Assembly: GCA_949752735.1 (NCBI GenBank)
Contig: OX457047.1
Coordinates: 4,029,282 to 4,093,281 of the forward strand
Direction: 5' to 3'
DNA: 64,000 nt
Origin: Lumbricus terrestris
Taxonomy: Eukaryota; Annelida; Clitellata; Crassiclitellata; Lumbricidae
The notes below the pieces were generated by a model that saw only the letters and a list, made by a program, of their open reading frames with translations, ran no database searches and was not told the origin of the DNA. This document shows positions 53,477 through 63,948 of the stretch, piece by piece; position 1 is the stretch's first letter; every line of letters begins with the position of its first letter. The position numbers were made by a program, and so were the translations under genes.

Positions 53477-53513
53477 GACACCTTTAAAACCGTTTTCAAG
53501 CATTCTATATAAA
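53477..53513 (+). promoter_or_regulatory. ACACC/TATA snRNA-type motif, near-consensus
   Basis: TTTAGACACCTTTAAAACCG, then ATTCTATATAAACTC; TATATAAA begins at index 29. The closest copy to the consensus. Confidence 0.7.
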
Positions 53514-53599
53514 CTCATGACAAGATCGGTTTCGCAACTTCTGTCCGGTAGATGAACAGTCTTACCACTGAAGAGAAAATTAATAAAATTCAAAAGACA

Positions 53600-53825
53600 A
53601 TCATTGCATGTGAGAGCGGGTGGCCAGTCCTCTCCTCGCCGTCTCATCATCCCTCCGACAGTGTGTGTGCAGTCAGCGTGCTCGTTGCAGCTGGACGAGG
53701 TCCATGTGGACCAGAAAACTCGATTCAGATTTCTGCCATGGCGGAATTTGAACTCATACTTTTTCCTTGTCTATTAAGCGCCTTCGTGTATTAAATGCAG
53801 GTCGCTATATAAATGTTCATAATAC
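53600..53825 (-). repeat. Unnamed short interspersed repeat plus LINE-like tail
   Basis: GGCCAGTCCTCTCCTCGCC and TTCTGCCATGGCGGAA pair with 34540-34720. It is followed by TAAGCGCCTTCGTG and GGTCGCTATATAAATG. Confidence 0.45.
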
Positions 53826-53964
53826 AAACGTTGGCTGTCCACCGCTACGCCATTCGGCAACCTTTATTCATAACACTTCAAAAGCAAATCGTATAAAGAC
53901 ACCATGTACTTTCGAAGCCATGTATTCTCTTTAAACCAATTCTGAGATATACTCCTCCAGTTAT

Positions 53965-54050
53965 GCTACTCCTTCGGTGCCAGTCCTATGCTTTGATAAA
54001 TGAGGAGGGCGACGCTAATGATCTTTGTTTTAACACAGTTTCGTTAGATT
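53965..54050 (+). repeat. CCAGTCCC block (family B), diverged
   Basis: GGTGCCAGTCCTATGCTTTG, ATAAATGAGGAGGGCGACGC, TAATGATCTTTGTT. Confidence 0.6.
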
Positions 54051-54662
54051 GAAGCTACCACTTCATTTCGAGGTGTGAATAGGGGTGGATACGTGTAGGG
54101 CGGAGCAATACGGCCATACCCCATTCAGAGATCTGCACATTACGTGTCCCCCAATCAGCTCTCAAGCTTTCAACTAATGCCGCGAGAAAAAGCATAAAGA
54201 GCGAGAAAAAGCAGTAGTAAATTACTAAAAAAAAGGTATCAGCTTTTAGACAACCGGAGTTGCCAGGGTTTTCTAGAAATTTGTGTCTGAAAGACTTAAA
54301 AGGTCACTGTATTTGAGCAAAAAATCCCCCCCCCCCTCAAACATTTCCGCATCCGCCTCTTGGCGTTAAAGCAAATGAACGAATGTCGGGCTTATTATTA
54401 TAGACCTCAACGCTGTAACTATCTTATGACCGAGGATTGAACATGTACTTTCCAAGCGCGTTCTAAGCTCCAATCCTCTAGCAGTGCGTAACAAAGAAAC
54501 AAAGGATATAATTGAAAATTGGCCGATGATGAAATGAACGTACAATAGCAATGTGGTACTGCGTGAGTTGGAACTTTAGACACTTTAAGAACGGCGTTAA
54601 CGGTTCACGTAGGGACATAGCACAGCCAACACATGCATATCCTCTGGTTTTGAATTGATTAG

Positions 54663-54700
54663 CCTTATATAGTATCAGCTAGTACCGTATTTAAGGTGTC
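54663..54700 (-). promoter_or_regulatory. ACACC/TATA snRNA-type motif
   Basis: Minus strand: TTTAGACACCTTAAATACG, then ATACTATATAAGGC; TATATAAG begins at index 29. Best class. A degenerate GACACTTTAAG (plus, 54581) upstream was not counted. Confidence 0.68.
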
Positions 54701-55186
54701 TAAAGTACCAGTGTATAAACTAATAGTTTCAATGGTGCGCCACTGTTGTCAACGTTAACGTAATATTCGTCAAACAACGTTGAGTGCAATATTACAAATG
54801 AAACTCTTTTTCACGGTGTGTCGTATAGCGAACATGAATATTCAAAAATTAGGTCGAATATTTTCAAAAATTGCTGGCATTGATCATGTAGAAATATTTC
54901 GGGAACTTCCAATTGGAATTCCTTCAAGTGGGCATGGTTGCAAGGTAGGCCTATAATGGATTACTTGAATTTTGGGACATCGTGTATCTCGGGGTTAGAG
55001 CCTGTGAAATTTTCTCCTAAATACGCCAATGACGATGACAATAAAAATATCTGAGCCCTCTGAAACGACTACACGTATGTTTAAACCTTGGTGACTCTTT
55101 TTCTGGCTTATTGTACATTGAGTTTCCAACTTGCGTAGCAGTCGACTCGGAAAACATGTCGTTCTAATACAAGAAAATGGCGTGGT

Positions 55187-55226
55187 TGGTTTAAATAATA
55201 AAAGAAATAATAAAAAAACAGGTGTC
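55187..55226 (-). promoter_or_regulatory. ACACC/TATA snRNA-type motif (weak)
   Basis: Minus strand: AAGACACCTGTTTTTTTATT, then TTATTATTTAAAC. T-rich context makes it doubtful. Confidence 0.28.
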
Positions 55227-55249
55227 TTTTTCTTTTCCTTCAGGCTTGA

Positions 55250-55460
55250 ATTAATCCCTCTCTGCGGAGGGGTCAGCCACTCGGATCCTCCTCTTCCACT
55301 TTCCTCTGTCTTTGTTGTCTTCATTTTTCAGTTTGAGGTGCTTCATGTCCTCCCGTATCGCATCCTCCCATCTCTTCTTTTGTCGTCCTCGACTGCGTCG
55401 TCCATAGACATCTGCCTTCATGATTCTTTTAAGGCAGCTGCTGTCTTCCTCGCTTCTCAT
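55250..55460 (-). pseudogene. LINE C-terminal fragment truncated by a MITE
   Basis: Minus-strand frame with CLKRIMKADVYGRRSRGRQK, KRWEDAIREDMKHL and the end RIRVADPSAERD. The YGRRSRGRQKKRW...DR-KW pattern is common at the C-terminus of LINE polyproteins in invertebrates. The MITE at 55461 cuts off the upstream part; residues beyond it in the open frame belong to the MITE. Confidence 0.75.
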
Positions 55461-55733
55461 CAAGGCCGTAGCTAGTTTGGGGTGTTTGAACACCCGCCGA
55501 AATGGAAAATGTAAAAAGACATAATGCATTTACGAACACATGATGTAAAAAGCATGAAATAAAACCATGAAAACACCCCCTGAAATGGAAAATTGTAAAA
55601 ATACAATTAATTAATTGGTGACATTTTGTAAGATTTCGGCCGGATGACTAAAAAAAGGTCATCAGTTTTTACAAATGGAAATTGGTGTGACACCCCCGAA
55701 ATCAAATCCTGGCTACGGCCTTGGCGCCATTTA
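55461..55733. mobile_element. MITE with CAAGGCCGTAGC ends, copy 2
   Basis: CAAGGCCGTAGCTAG at the left and CTGGCTACGGCCTTG at the right. It matches copy 1 at 50640 in inverted order but has an extra segment with a GATGACTAAAAAAAGGTCATC hairpin (split: GATGAC/GTCATC arms). Confidence 0.75.
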
Positions 55734-56187
55734 GTTAATGCGTGTCACAATCGCGGATCCGTAGAACATAAAAGTGCTATTCTTGTTATTTACGTAGGCA
55801 CCGTTGTCACAGATATCTGACCGTATTTTACAATCTCCGGTAATTATTGAGATCACTAAAACATCTGTTCATACTATAGCTCTCTGATCCACTGTACGTG
55901 ACCAAGCATTCAAAGGGTAATACCTAATCGTGTTCCAAAACTGCAGCTATCCAGCGCTCAAAGTTAAAAATGTTGCATTTCAAAAATATAAGTTCAAATT
56001 TGGACGGTATGACAACAAAAACCTCTGTGGTCCACCTAACTAATAGACTAAGCAAGCAAGGGAATATCAAAATAAATCCCGCGACCTACACTTACATAGC
56101 ATCATATGAAAACATTTTGAAGGTATCTAAAAAGCGCAGCAAAGCAATCGGTTTCTGTGAGAGATTCACTATGTCACATAATTTCTT

Positions 56188-56411
56188 TATGTTTGTTTGT
56201 TTGTATGTGCACTTGTCATAGCGCCCCTTCAATCTCTCTACTCAGAGGCGCTCCCGAATGCAGAGCCGACACTGCCTCGGAATTTCACGCCGAAGCGCTG
56301 AGCAATTGTGAGTGAAGGACTTGCTCAAAGTCCTTACGCGGCGAGGTGGATTCGAACCTCGAACCTTCCGGCTTCAAGGCAACGACGCCATCACTACACC
56401 ACCGCGCCCCA
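56188..56411 (-). repeat. tRNA-derived SINE, family T, nearly complete
   Basis: GTGCACTTGTCATAGCGCCC, ACTCAGAGGCGCTCCC, GGTGGATTCGAACCTCGAAC and CACTACACCACCGCGCCCC: the inverted full-length form with both A and B boxes. Confidence 0.88.
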
Positions 56412-56418
56412 CAATAGG

Positions 56419-56679
<261 letters not shown>

Positions 56680-56768
56680 TTGGTCCCTACGCGGCGACTT
56701 GAGTTGGATTCGAACTTGCAACCCTGTGCCTGCAAGGAAACTACACACCACTACACCGCAGCGCCCTT
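56680..56768 (-). repeat. tRNA-derived SINE, family T, head only
   Basis: GGTCCCTACGCGGCGACTTG, GGATTCGAACTTGC and CACTACACCGCAGCGCCC. Confidence 0.78.
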
Positions 56769-56935
56769 CAAGATGGTTGTTATGCGTGAAATATGAATTT
56801 ATCGATGCAAATATAATACTGCAAGCCAATCATTAATGATTAACCCCATGCGTCAATGACCATTGATGTCATAAGCCGACTTTTAACATTGGAGCAATAA
56901 TAATAATTAACTTCAGCGAAAGATGAAGATTTTTA

Positions 56936-56971
56936 AACACCTGTATTACGTTGTCATCTAAAGATATACTA
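56936..56971 (+). promoter_or_regulatory. ACACC/TATA snRNA-type motif
   Basis: TAAACACCTGTATTACG, then AAGATATACTAAG; TATACT begins at index 29. Confidence 0.48.
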
Positions 56972-56984
56972 AGATTTGGCTCGT

Positions 56985-57085
56985 CGGGTTGCACTCTGCC
57001 AGTGCCAGTCCCAAGCCCGGATAAAGGAGGTGGACGTCGTTAATGGTCTTTGTTACCACACAGTGACGTCAACCTGCAAATGTCG
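56985..57085 (+). repeat. CCAGTCCC block (family B)
   Basis: TCTGCCAGTGCCAGTCCC, AAGCCCGGATAAAGGAGGTG, GTTACCACACAGTGACGTCA. Confidence 0.65.
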
Positions 57086-57089
57086 CCGG

Positions 57090-57530
57090 ATTTTAATTCC
57101 GGCAGAAGTCACATATAATAATTTTAGACGCATGAGTCTTTGTTTCAGTTAATCGAGAAAGTGCATTTTGTGCAATATCAAAGATCGGTAAGCGACGCAC
57201 TCCGCAATTGTCCAAGATTGGGTCTCACCTCCGTCAGTGCAGCAGAGACGGACTTACAATAAGGAACGCAAATTGACGAATAACAATTACACCGTTTCGC
57301 TTTAGTAACCAGATGGTTAATGAAATACTTTATTCCTAAAGCAATTCATTTACTTTAAAGATCTGTTATTGCTGTTAAAAAACTGCTGTCTACACTTTTC
57401 TTTCTTCTCTTCTTGAGAATGGCACGATACAAGTTAGAGAGGTCTGTTTTCAGTTAGAGCATGGTCAAATTCCTTATTATACAGTTACTCATACTAGACC
57501 AGATGTAAGGGTGATATTTAAAATTAAATT
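57090..57530. other. No gene recognised
   Basis: Unassigned AT-rich DNA. Confidence 0.35.
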
Positions 57531-57538
57531 TCGAACAA

Positions 57539-57577
57539 AATATTTATTATTAGAAAGAGATTCTAAAAAGAGGTGTT
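57539..57577 (-). promoter_or_regulatory. ACACC/TATA snRNA-type motif
   Basis: Minus strand: TTAAACACCTCTTTTTAG, then TCTAATAATAAAT at index 24-36. Confidence 0.4.
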
Positions 57578-57721
57578 TAAGCAATGACCATAACATTTGT
57601 ATTCCTAAATAAAACTTTTTCCCTAGGAAAATTTGACCTTTTAGGTAGCTGTAAGGAGTTCATTTACACACACTTTGAGGCAGAATGTGAGATTATACAC
57701 CATTCCAAAGTTATGCAATAA

Positions 57722-57882
57722 TCACTACGACAATGATGACGACAACGATGATGACTATAACGACGATGACGATGTTGACGATGACGATAATGACGTTGAG
57801 GATAATTATGACGATGACAAGATGATAACGATGATGATGATAACTATGATGACGATGACGACGTTGATGACGATGATGAAGA
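57722..57882. repeat. Impure GAT/GAC repeat
   Basis: GACAATGATGACGACAACGA, GATGACGATGTTGACGATGA and later GATGATGATAACTATGATGA; degenerate microsatellite. Confidence 0.8.
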
Positions 57883-58020
57883 CCACAGCACACCATCTCT
57901 GTCAATTATCAACGTGTCTTGTAACAGATAATTATCTTCTTTAATTTACACAATATGATAATTAAAATTGCATTGAACAAATTCTACTCAAAACGCGCAA
58001 TATGATTGTCATATAGTTTA

Positions 58021-58056
58021 AACACCACATTTAAAGTTTGTATTTTATTATGAAAC
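58021..58056 (+). promoter_or_regulatory. ACACC/TATA snRNA-type motif (weak)
   Basis: TAAACACCACATTTAAAG, then TTTTATTATG near index 24-31. Confidence 0.3.
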
Positions 58057-58329
58057 CTTATTCTTCCTCTACATCGGTAGTTGCATAACCATTGAATACA
58101 GAATGACAACCATCACACTTATTAAGATTAACGAAATGATTAATCATAAATTAATCCTATAACCAAGCGCGCCTCTTTTACAGTAAAAGTCCGTCAATAT
58201 GTTACTGCGAACTATTCAATATTTATCAAATCCGACACGGTTCGCAATTTGACTATGCATTTATAAACGTGCACAGGCCGGTCAGTACAGACCAGTGGAG
58301 AGAGTCGGGGGGAGAGAGCGTGGGACACA

Positions 58330-58545
58330 CACGGGCATTGACCCAGGTTGTCCTTCGTGCCTCTCTCCCAATATTCTCTTCATCAGACAAGGTGGTCTAG
58401 CTGGTTCAAGATGTTAATGGTATGGACCTGCAGACCGGACAGGTTGAAGATGGGCAACATGACGCGAGACAGACTCAAACAGAGAGTGGCGCCGGACACC
58501 TACGGGCGTTTAGCCCAAGGATTTCGATGATGATGATGATGATTT
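58330..58545 (+). pseudogene. LINE 3' terminal fragment ending in a GAT tail
   Basis: Coding debris (QTGQVEDGQHDARQTQTESG in one frame) is followed by the terminal GGACACCTACGGGCGTTTAG, CCCAAGGATTTC and (GAT)n at 58528-58543. A GGGC/GCCC stem precedes the tail. Same ending as 13849 and 36440 (inverted). Confidence 0.65.
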
Positions 58546-58610
58546 ATAAACGAGGAGGGTGTGTCTAAATGACTTTTGTTAACACACAATGCCGTTAAAC
58601 TGAAATTACT
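58546..58610 (+). repeat. CCAGTCCC block (family B), 3' half only
   Basis: TATAAACGAGGAGGGTGTGT, GACTTTTGTTAACACACAAT, GCCGTTAAACTGAAATTAC. Confidence 0.45.
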
Positions 58611-58789
58611 GCGACATCCATTGTCTTGTTGTTAGTTGCAGAACCAGTGCCAAGGTTGAAGGCGACATTAATTATTTATTCTAACCTATTCTATTCTTTT
58701 CGGATTCACAAAACGCCTCTCATAGTCCAACCTAATCAGAGACGCTCCCTGTGCGAAGACCCATGAAAAGCAACAGTCTTATAATACAG

Positions 58790-58842
58790 TGTCCGTCCGT
58801 CCGTCCGTCCGTCCGTCCGTCCGTCCGTCCGTCCGTCCGTCG
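58790..58842. repeat. (CCGT)n microsatellite
   Basis: About twelve GTCC units in a row. Confidence 0.95.
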
Positions 58843-59007
58843 GTTAGCCACACAGCCAGCTGGCACCTCTAAAATATATTCTACACCCATTCGACTACTA
58901 TAAATATATTTTAACAATGGTATATAAACTATTAAACTCACTATTTTATGTGTTATCCAGTATTATGTTCAGAGCTATGATTAGTGCTGTGATAATAATG
59001 TTATTAT

Positions 59008-59085
59008 GCCAAACAATTTTTTTTCGAGGGAAACGACCTCTGTTGTCATGGGCCCTCGTCAAATCTGGATCCACCCACCACATAA
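59008..59085 (+). repeat. Hairpin-block repeat (family A), copy 6
   Basis: CGAGGGAAACGACCTCTGTT, GTCATGGGCCCTCG: six-pair stem CGAGGG/CCCTCG. Flanks ATGCCAAACAATTTTTTTT and TCAAATCTGGATCCA. Confidence 0.68.
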
Positions 59086-59439
59086 GCCCAATAATGACAC
59101 CAAAGACGATACTCTGTGTCAATAAACTCACTATTCTGTAGGGAATTCTTTTAGGATTCCTTGAGGCAAATCATAGACACCGATCATATGCGGCAGAACA
59201 CTCTATGAATATTATGACGCCAATTTCTCAATTATTGTAACAAAATTGCTTAAAAGCATACTATTGATTTTTCGTTGGGTGAAATAAAAACTATCAACTT
59301 AACTATATTTTGCAGCCACCGATCAGATTTTTTGAAAATATCCTTTATAGTTTACGAATTTAGCATTGTTTTACATAAAATTATACAGGAAATGGCGTCT
59401 GATTCGCCATCAGTCATAGACCACCGCTTGACCTTACAC

Positions 59440-59640
59440 CGCCAACAACACCAGGAACACCACCACCAAGTCCACCATGATGACCACTACGGACACGACG
59501 ACCACCACCACCACCACCACCACCACCACCACCACCACCACCACAAGCGCCACCACAATGACCACCACCACCTCCCCTCTACCACCAACAGAACCACCGC
59601 CACCAACACCACAACGACCAATACCACGACAATCACCATA
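59440..59640. repeat. (CCA)n microsatellite
   Basis: CACCACCACCACCACCACCA core with impure flanks. Poly-H and poly-V frames are artefacts. Confidence 0.92.
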
Positions 59641-59695
59641 GTATGATTCCAAAGTCCAAACGGAGACAACTGTTCAAAGTAATAAGTCAGTGTTA

Positions 59696-59733
59696 AACAC
59701 CTTTAAAATGTATTCAGACAATGCTATGAAAAT
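59696..59733 (+). promoter_or_regulatory. ACACC/TATA snRNA-type motif
   Basis: TTAAACACCTTTAAAATG, then TGCTATGAAAATC; TATGAAAA begins at index 29. Confidence 0.48.
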
Positions 59734-59844
59734 CCTCTATTCAACATTAAATTTGAGTCCATGTGCTTTTTAATGTCTCACAAATGATACCAACAGGCGA
59801 TGAACACCCAACATTAGTTAACCGAATACAAGGGATAGCGCAGT

Positions 59845-60300
59845 GTATGCATGTGCACTTGTTTTAGCTCCCCTTTCAAGAATACTACTCAGATGCGCTC
59901 CAGTATAAAGCGCGGACATTGAATCGGGGTTCCACACCGAGGCACTGAACAAATGCGAGTGAAGGACTTGCCCAAGGTCGAAACGAGGCAGCTTGAGGTG
60001 GATTCGAAATAGTAACCCCGGTTGCTAGGCAACGAACATGCCCACTACACCAACGCGCCCACCGTGAGGCGCTGTGGTGTAGTGGTGGCGTCATTGCCTT
60101 GAAACCGGAAGGTTCGAGGTTCGAATCCACCTCGCCGCGTAAGGACCTTGGGCAAGTCCTTCACTCACAATTGCTCAGCGCTTCGGCGTGAAACTCCGAT
60201 GCAGTGTCCGCTCTGCATTCGGGAGCGCCTCTGAGTAGAGAGAGAGCTTGAAGGGGCGCTATAACAAGTGCACATACAAACAAACACTGTTTGAAGCGCT
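59845..60300. repeat. Two SINE family T copies head to head (59845-60062 minus, 60064-60300 plus)
   Basis: The left copy, inverted, ends its head at ACACCAACGCGCCCACC; the right copy starts GTGAGGCGCTGTGGTGTAGT. Both have B boxes (GTGGATTCGAA and GGTTCGAATCC) and GCGCCTCTGAG-type tails at their outer ends. Confidence 0.85.
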
Positions 60301-60560
60301 GGACTGTAACACATTTGTTCTGCAATTTTCGCTGTGCATCAGCTTCAATTCAGCAATATTGAAATAACGAAGACTTTCGGTGGAAAATTAGCAGCGTCCG
60401 TTTTTGATGACTCAGCTCTACACTAACACTAACTGTAGAGAGTCGTCTGTTTAATTTCTTCATTCATTTTTTACATTGGACTTTTCCAATTATTTCCGCT
60501 CTCTATTGGACGTTAATTTTACATATGCTGCTAACCATTGGGTTCAAACGCAAAACGAAC

Positions 60561-60598
60561 CTCTAATAACATTGAGATTAATACGTTAAACGGGTGTT
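60561..60598 (-). promoter_or_regulatory. ACACC/TATA snRNA-type motif
   Basis: Minus strand: TGAACACCCGTTTAACG, then ATGTTATTAGAG; TTATTAG begins at index 29. Paralogue of 33320. Confidence 0.45.
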
Positions 60599-61379
60599 CA
60601 ACACCAACCCTATCTCTTGTCTTTGTCTGTTTATTTGCAGAAATTTGAGAAAAGCCCACAATTTTAATAGTTTATTTATATATATTTATATTATATAAGT
60701 GGTAGTTTCAATTTAACGACACCGTGTCATAGGGTAAGTCATTAGCGCAGCCCTCCTTCGGTATCCAGTTCAAACAGATGCGTAATAAAAAAAGGTCTTC
60801 CGCACTCAAACAAAATATAATGGCTAACACCTCACATTGCATCTTCCACTCAACCTTCAAAACTTCTTCCTCCTTTTATTGTCTCTCAGACTCAGTCCAT
60901 TGTATTTTACGGCGCTTTGTGTTCACCATTATATTTCACCGCTAATCCAGCAGTAATTTATTTTCGTGGTTTTACTATTAATTTTTAACCATGATATTAT
61001 GGCAAGTGGTTGTCACTCGCTTTTAAAAGCTTTATCGCCGTTTTACCGTCTCTGTCGTTACCGATATAGGATCAAACGGTGGGAGCTACATAAATTGCCT
61101 TGCCGAAAGAACGTCCGTTTGTCGAGAGAGAATACGATTTTACGTCGTCACGAATAATAACCGCGTGACGTATGTCTGCCGTAAATGGTAAACCGCCGCG
61201 GGTGCAGTACGATTTATAATCAGTTTCACCCGAATAGACATGCTTCCGTCTTGTTACTCTATTTATTGTGTATAATTTTTATTAAAAGACGATTTGGTTC
61301 AATTAGATTTTGTTCTAGTGACACATTGCATCCTATATTGACCTTGCTTGAACTCGGCCACAGCATGAATTGTGTTAGA

Positions 61380-61625
61380 GCCAGTTCCCAGGCCTGTGAA
61401 AGGAGGAGGGCGATTGGTTAATCTTTGTTATTATATAAGATTGCCATGTAATAATAAGTGGCAATTTCCATTCAGTTGTGTTTGGTTTATGATGAATGAA
61501 ATATATGACGTTATTAAAAACAGTTTTAAAGGTGTCTAAAGAGAGCGAATTAACTGACATCAATAGTTCAAGCAAAGATTATTAGCATCGCCCTCCTTCT
61601 TCATCTATACTTGAGACTGCCAGTG
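61380..61625. repeat. Two CCAGTCCC blocks (family B) in opposite directions around a motif
   Basis: Plus: GCCAGTTCCCAGGCCTGTGA, AAGGAGGAGGGCGATTGG (61380-61418). Minus: CACTGGCAGTCTCAAG, GAAGGAGGGCGATGC (61625-61585). The minus-strand motif at 61497 lies between them. Confidence 0.5.
61497..61536 (-). promoter_or_regulatory. ACACC/TATA snRNA-type motif
   Basis: Minus strand: TTTAGACACCTTTAAAACTG, then GTCATATATTTC; TATATTTC begins at index 31. Paralogue of 33856, which has TATATAAG. Confidence 0.6.
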
Positions 61626-62104
61626 AAAAAGTGAGGTTACTGTTTAAGTCATGATATTAATTTTATCATCTACCAGCACCAGAATATCTTCCATGCAGTA
61701 CCAAGACCCCATAGTAATAAAAAACTACCCACTGACAATATGTATCCTCACATTCTATCACAATTCACATGACTTATCACAGTAAACACACTAATTATAC
61801 GATAGTTTCTCACTGTACGCTTAACCAACTATCATTTTTCCAGCACTCTGCCACTTAGTCTACTTGTTAACTCTTGACATTATAAGAAAAAAAATATTAA
61901 TAAAAAATGGGGTAGGACATAAAATGGTTATCTAGACGAAAGGGAAGAATAATCTTTCGAATATGATTTTATATCCTTTATAATTATAGCAAATTCATTA
62001 TCTTAGCTTCGTCGTATGTAAGGGCGAATGGCTGCAGTCGTACTCAATCGATGGGCGGTTTACTCAATTATTGATGAAGCGCAATAATAATTTTAAGAGC
62101 TGCA

Positions 62105-62175
62105 CTTCGGAAGGAGGGCGACACTAATCATTCTTGATATGACAGTGTCGTTAAAAAGAATCAAGCATATTGTTC
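62105..62175 (+). repeat. CCAGTCCC block (family B), 3' half only
   Basis: GGAAGGAGGGCGACACTAAT, CATTCTTGATATGACAGTG, TCGTTAAAAAGAATC. Confidence 0.42.
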
Positions 62176-62531
62176 ATAAAACTTCGCTACTTACTTCGGC
62201 GCTAATGATCGGTCGTATCACACAGTGTTGTTAACCTGTTCCATTGTAGTTTATATGAAACCTTGAAATAAAGAAATGGATTTCTATGAGTTATGGAAAT
62301 TATCCCTTTATGTTAGAAGAAAAAAGACTGGTTAATTGCAGGGGCGGAGCTTGGTTTCCGCTATGGGGGGCAGGGGGGGCTAAAAAAGAACGGCGCCGAC
62401 AATATTTTCTAGCCCCTCATAAAGTCCGCCCATGGTTGACTGACTGAAGAATAATGTTTTAGTGGCGATCGGTTGACTGAACGATTCATATTTTGATTGA
62501 ATGAGTGCATGTTATGTAGGATCTAATATTG

Positions 62532-62568
62532 GACACCTCCATAACATGTGTGCTTAATAATATATGTA
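62532..62568 (+). promoter_or_regulatory. ACACC/TATA snRNA-type motif
   Basis: TTGGACACCTCCATAACATG, then TAATATATGTATCC; TATATG begins at index 29. Confidence 0.52.
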
Positions 62569-62569
62569 T

Positions 62570-63080
62570 CCACTGGACACCATGAAATCATTGTTGTCAA
62601 GTGTCACTTACCACAATTATTATATCAACTAAAAGTTACATCTAAAGAAAATCGCTTTTCTTAATAAGACAAGCGCGGGGCAACATCTTATTCACGAGCG
62701 CTGACCGTTCCTGTGACTGCACTGTTGGCATGCAAAGCATTCTAAGTGGTAGACATTTCCCTTCGCTCTCATCACCATCTCAAACGCAGGAATCATCTTT
62801 GAACAAGCCGAGCATTATTCCTTGTTCCAAATAATCTGCAGACGAAACAGATTTTCATATAAATAGTTTTTTTTCTATTTAACCCAACACGATATTTTTT
62901 GTTGCAACGATTGAAGCTGTGGCCGACGTATTAGGATTATAACCACAGTTGTAACTACAGAATTGTGTGGATGTGATTTGAAGCACCGTTGAAAATAGTT
63001 TAAAGTCCTGTAAAAAATCCCTATCAGTTGTATGTGTGACTATGTAAGTATTGGTGAATGTAGCTTGATGTTTGAGCAGT
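62570..63080. other. No gene recognised
   Basis: Unassigned DNA. The 82-residue minus-strand frame at 62879-63127 partly overlaps a family A repeat and is not convincing. Confidence 0.35.
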
Positions 63081-63082
63081 AT

Positions 63083-63160
63083 CATGCCAAACAAATTTTT
63101 CTCGAGGGAAACAGCCTCTATTGGCATAGGCCCTCGTCAAAATTGATTCCATCGATCTTG
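63083..63160 (+). repeat. Hairpin-block repeat (family A), copy 7
   Basis: CGAGGGAAACAGCCTCTATT, GGCATAGGCCCTCG: six-pair stem kept, loop changed. Confidence 0.65.
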
Positions 63161-63260
63161 ATGTTTCAAGCCCTCAGAAGATCTGATCTTCTAAGCAAAT
63201 CGATATAGTGCTATTTTAAGAACTTGGGACTGTAGCGGATGGGTGGAGTTGTTCAATTAG

Positions 63261-63298
63261 AACACCTTCAAAACGCCATAAATGAATGCTATAATAAG
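63261..63298 (+). promoter_or_regulatory. ACACC/TATA snRNA-type motif
   Basis: AGAACACCTTCAAAACG, then ATGCTATAATAAG; TATAATAAG begins at index 29. Confidence 0.6.
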
Positions 63299-63400
63299 AT
63301 TTGATAAGCGTCATCATTTCATAATAACATCATTACAATTATTATTCTCTTTTATTGACCATAACGTAAGCAAACACCTTTTGACTGTAGCGTCATCTTC

Positions 63401-63630
63401 TAACGTCTTATTTCTTATTTATTATTTCCTCATCAGCGTCTGTAGGCTTCTTTAACCAGAATATTTGCACTCTTCTGTTTCGACCACGCATGGGTTGGGA
63501 GCGCCTCTGAGTAGATAACGTCTTATTTCTTATTTATTATTTCCTCATCAGCGTCTGTAGGCGTCTTTAACCAGAATATTTGCACTCTTCTGTTTCGACC
63601 ACGCATGGGTTGGGAGCGCCTCTGAGTAGA
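63401..63630. repeat. Tandem duplication, 115-base unit, two copies
   Basis: 63401-63515 and 63516-63630 differ at one base that I could see (GTAGGCTTC versus GTAGGCGTC). Each ends in GGGAGCGCCTCTGAGTAGA, the SINE/LINE tail sequence; a third such tail stub is at 63774-63793. Confidence 0.95.
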
Positions 63631-63912
63631 AATCTTTAACGTTTAATTATCTGTGTGGCGAGAAGTCCGCCTCCCCAGAGACACATCACCCATAAAATTA
63701 AATGGCTAAAACCTCGAAATTGTAAATTATCGACCTTTATTCGATAAAACGTAAAAATGATAAAGAAATGGGCTGGGAGCGCCTCTGAGCAGTGATCTTG
63801 AAAGTGACGTTTAAGTCTCCCATCCCCGGAATGACATCACCAAATAAAATTAAGCGGATTACAAAATTGAGATTGTTAATTATTGACCTTTATGCGATAA
63901 AACATAAAAACA

Positions 63913-63948
63913 TTGTTATAAACAGAATTAAATTTTTAAAATAGGTGT
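63913..63948 (-). promoter_or_regulatory. ACACC/TATA snRNA-type motif
   Basis: Minus strand: TTTACACCTATTTTAAAAA, then TGTTTATAACAATG; TATAAC begins at index 29. A further AAGGTGTC at 63971-63978 is cut by the window edge zone and has no visible TATA. Confidence 0.48.

Larger units (their letters stand above)
53040..54715 (-). repeat. Pair of closely related motif units (53040-53110 and 54645-54715)
   Basis: GTTTTGAATTGATTA, CTTATATAG and TTTAAGGTGTCTAAAGT are common to both. The shared sequence stops about 18-25 bases beyond the TATA box, near the expected start site, and then the two differ completely. Confidence 0.75.
60410..62100. repeat. Segmental duplication, copy 2 (partner 33200-34640)
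   Basis: See the landmarks under the partner copy. This copy has about 300 extra bases between the first motif (60561) and the shared TATCGCCGTTTTACCG block. Confidence 0.75.

Noticed and set aside
63373..63405. ACACCTTTTGACTG as another promoter motif
   Set aside because: No TATA-like sequence in the expected window. ACACC-like sequences at 20630, 20716, 54581, 56112 (GGTATC), 58866 and 59178 were dropped for the same reason.
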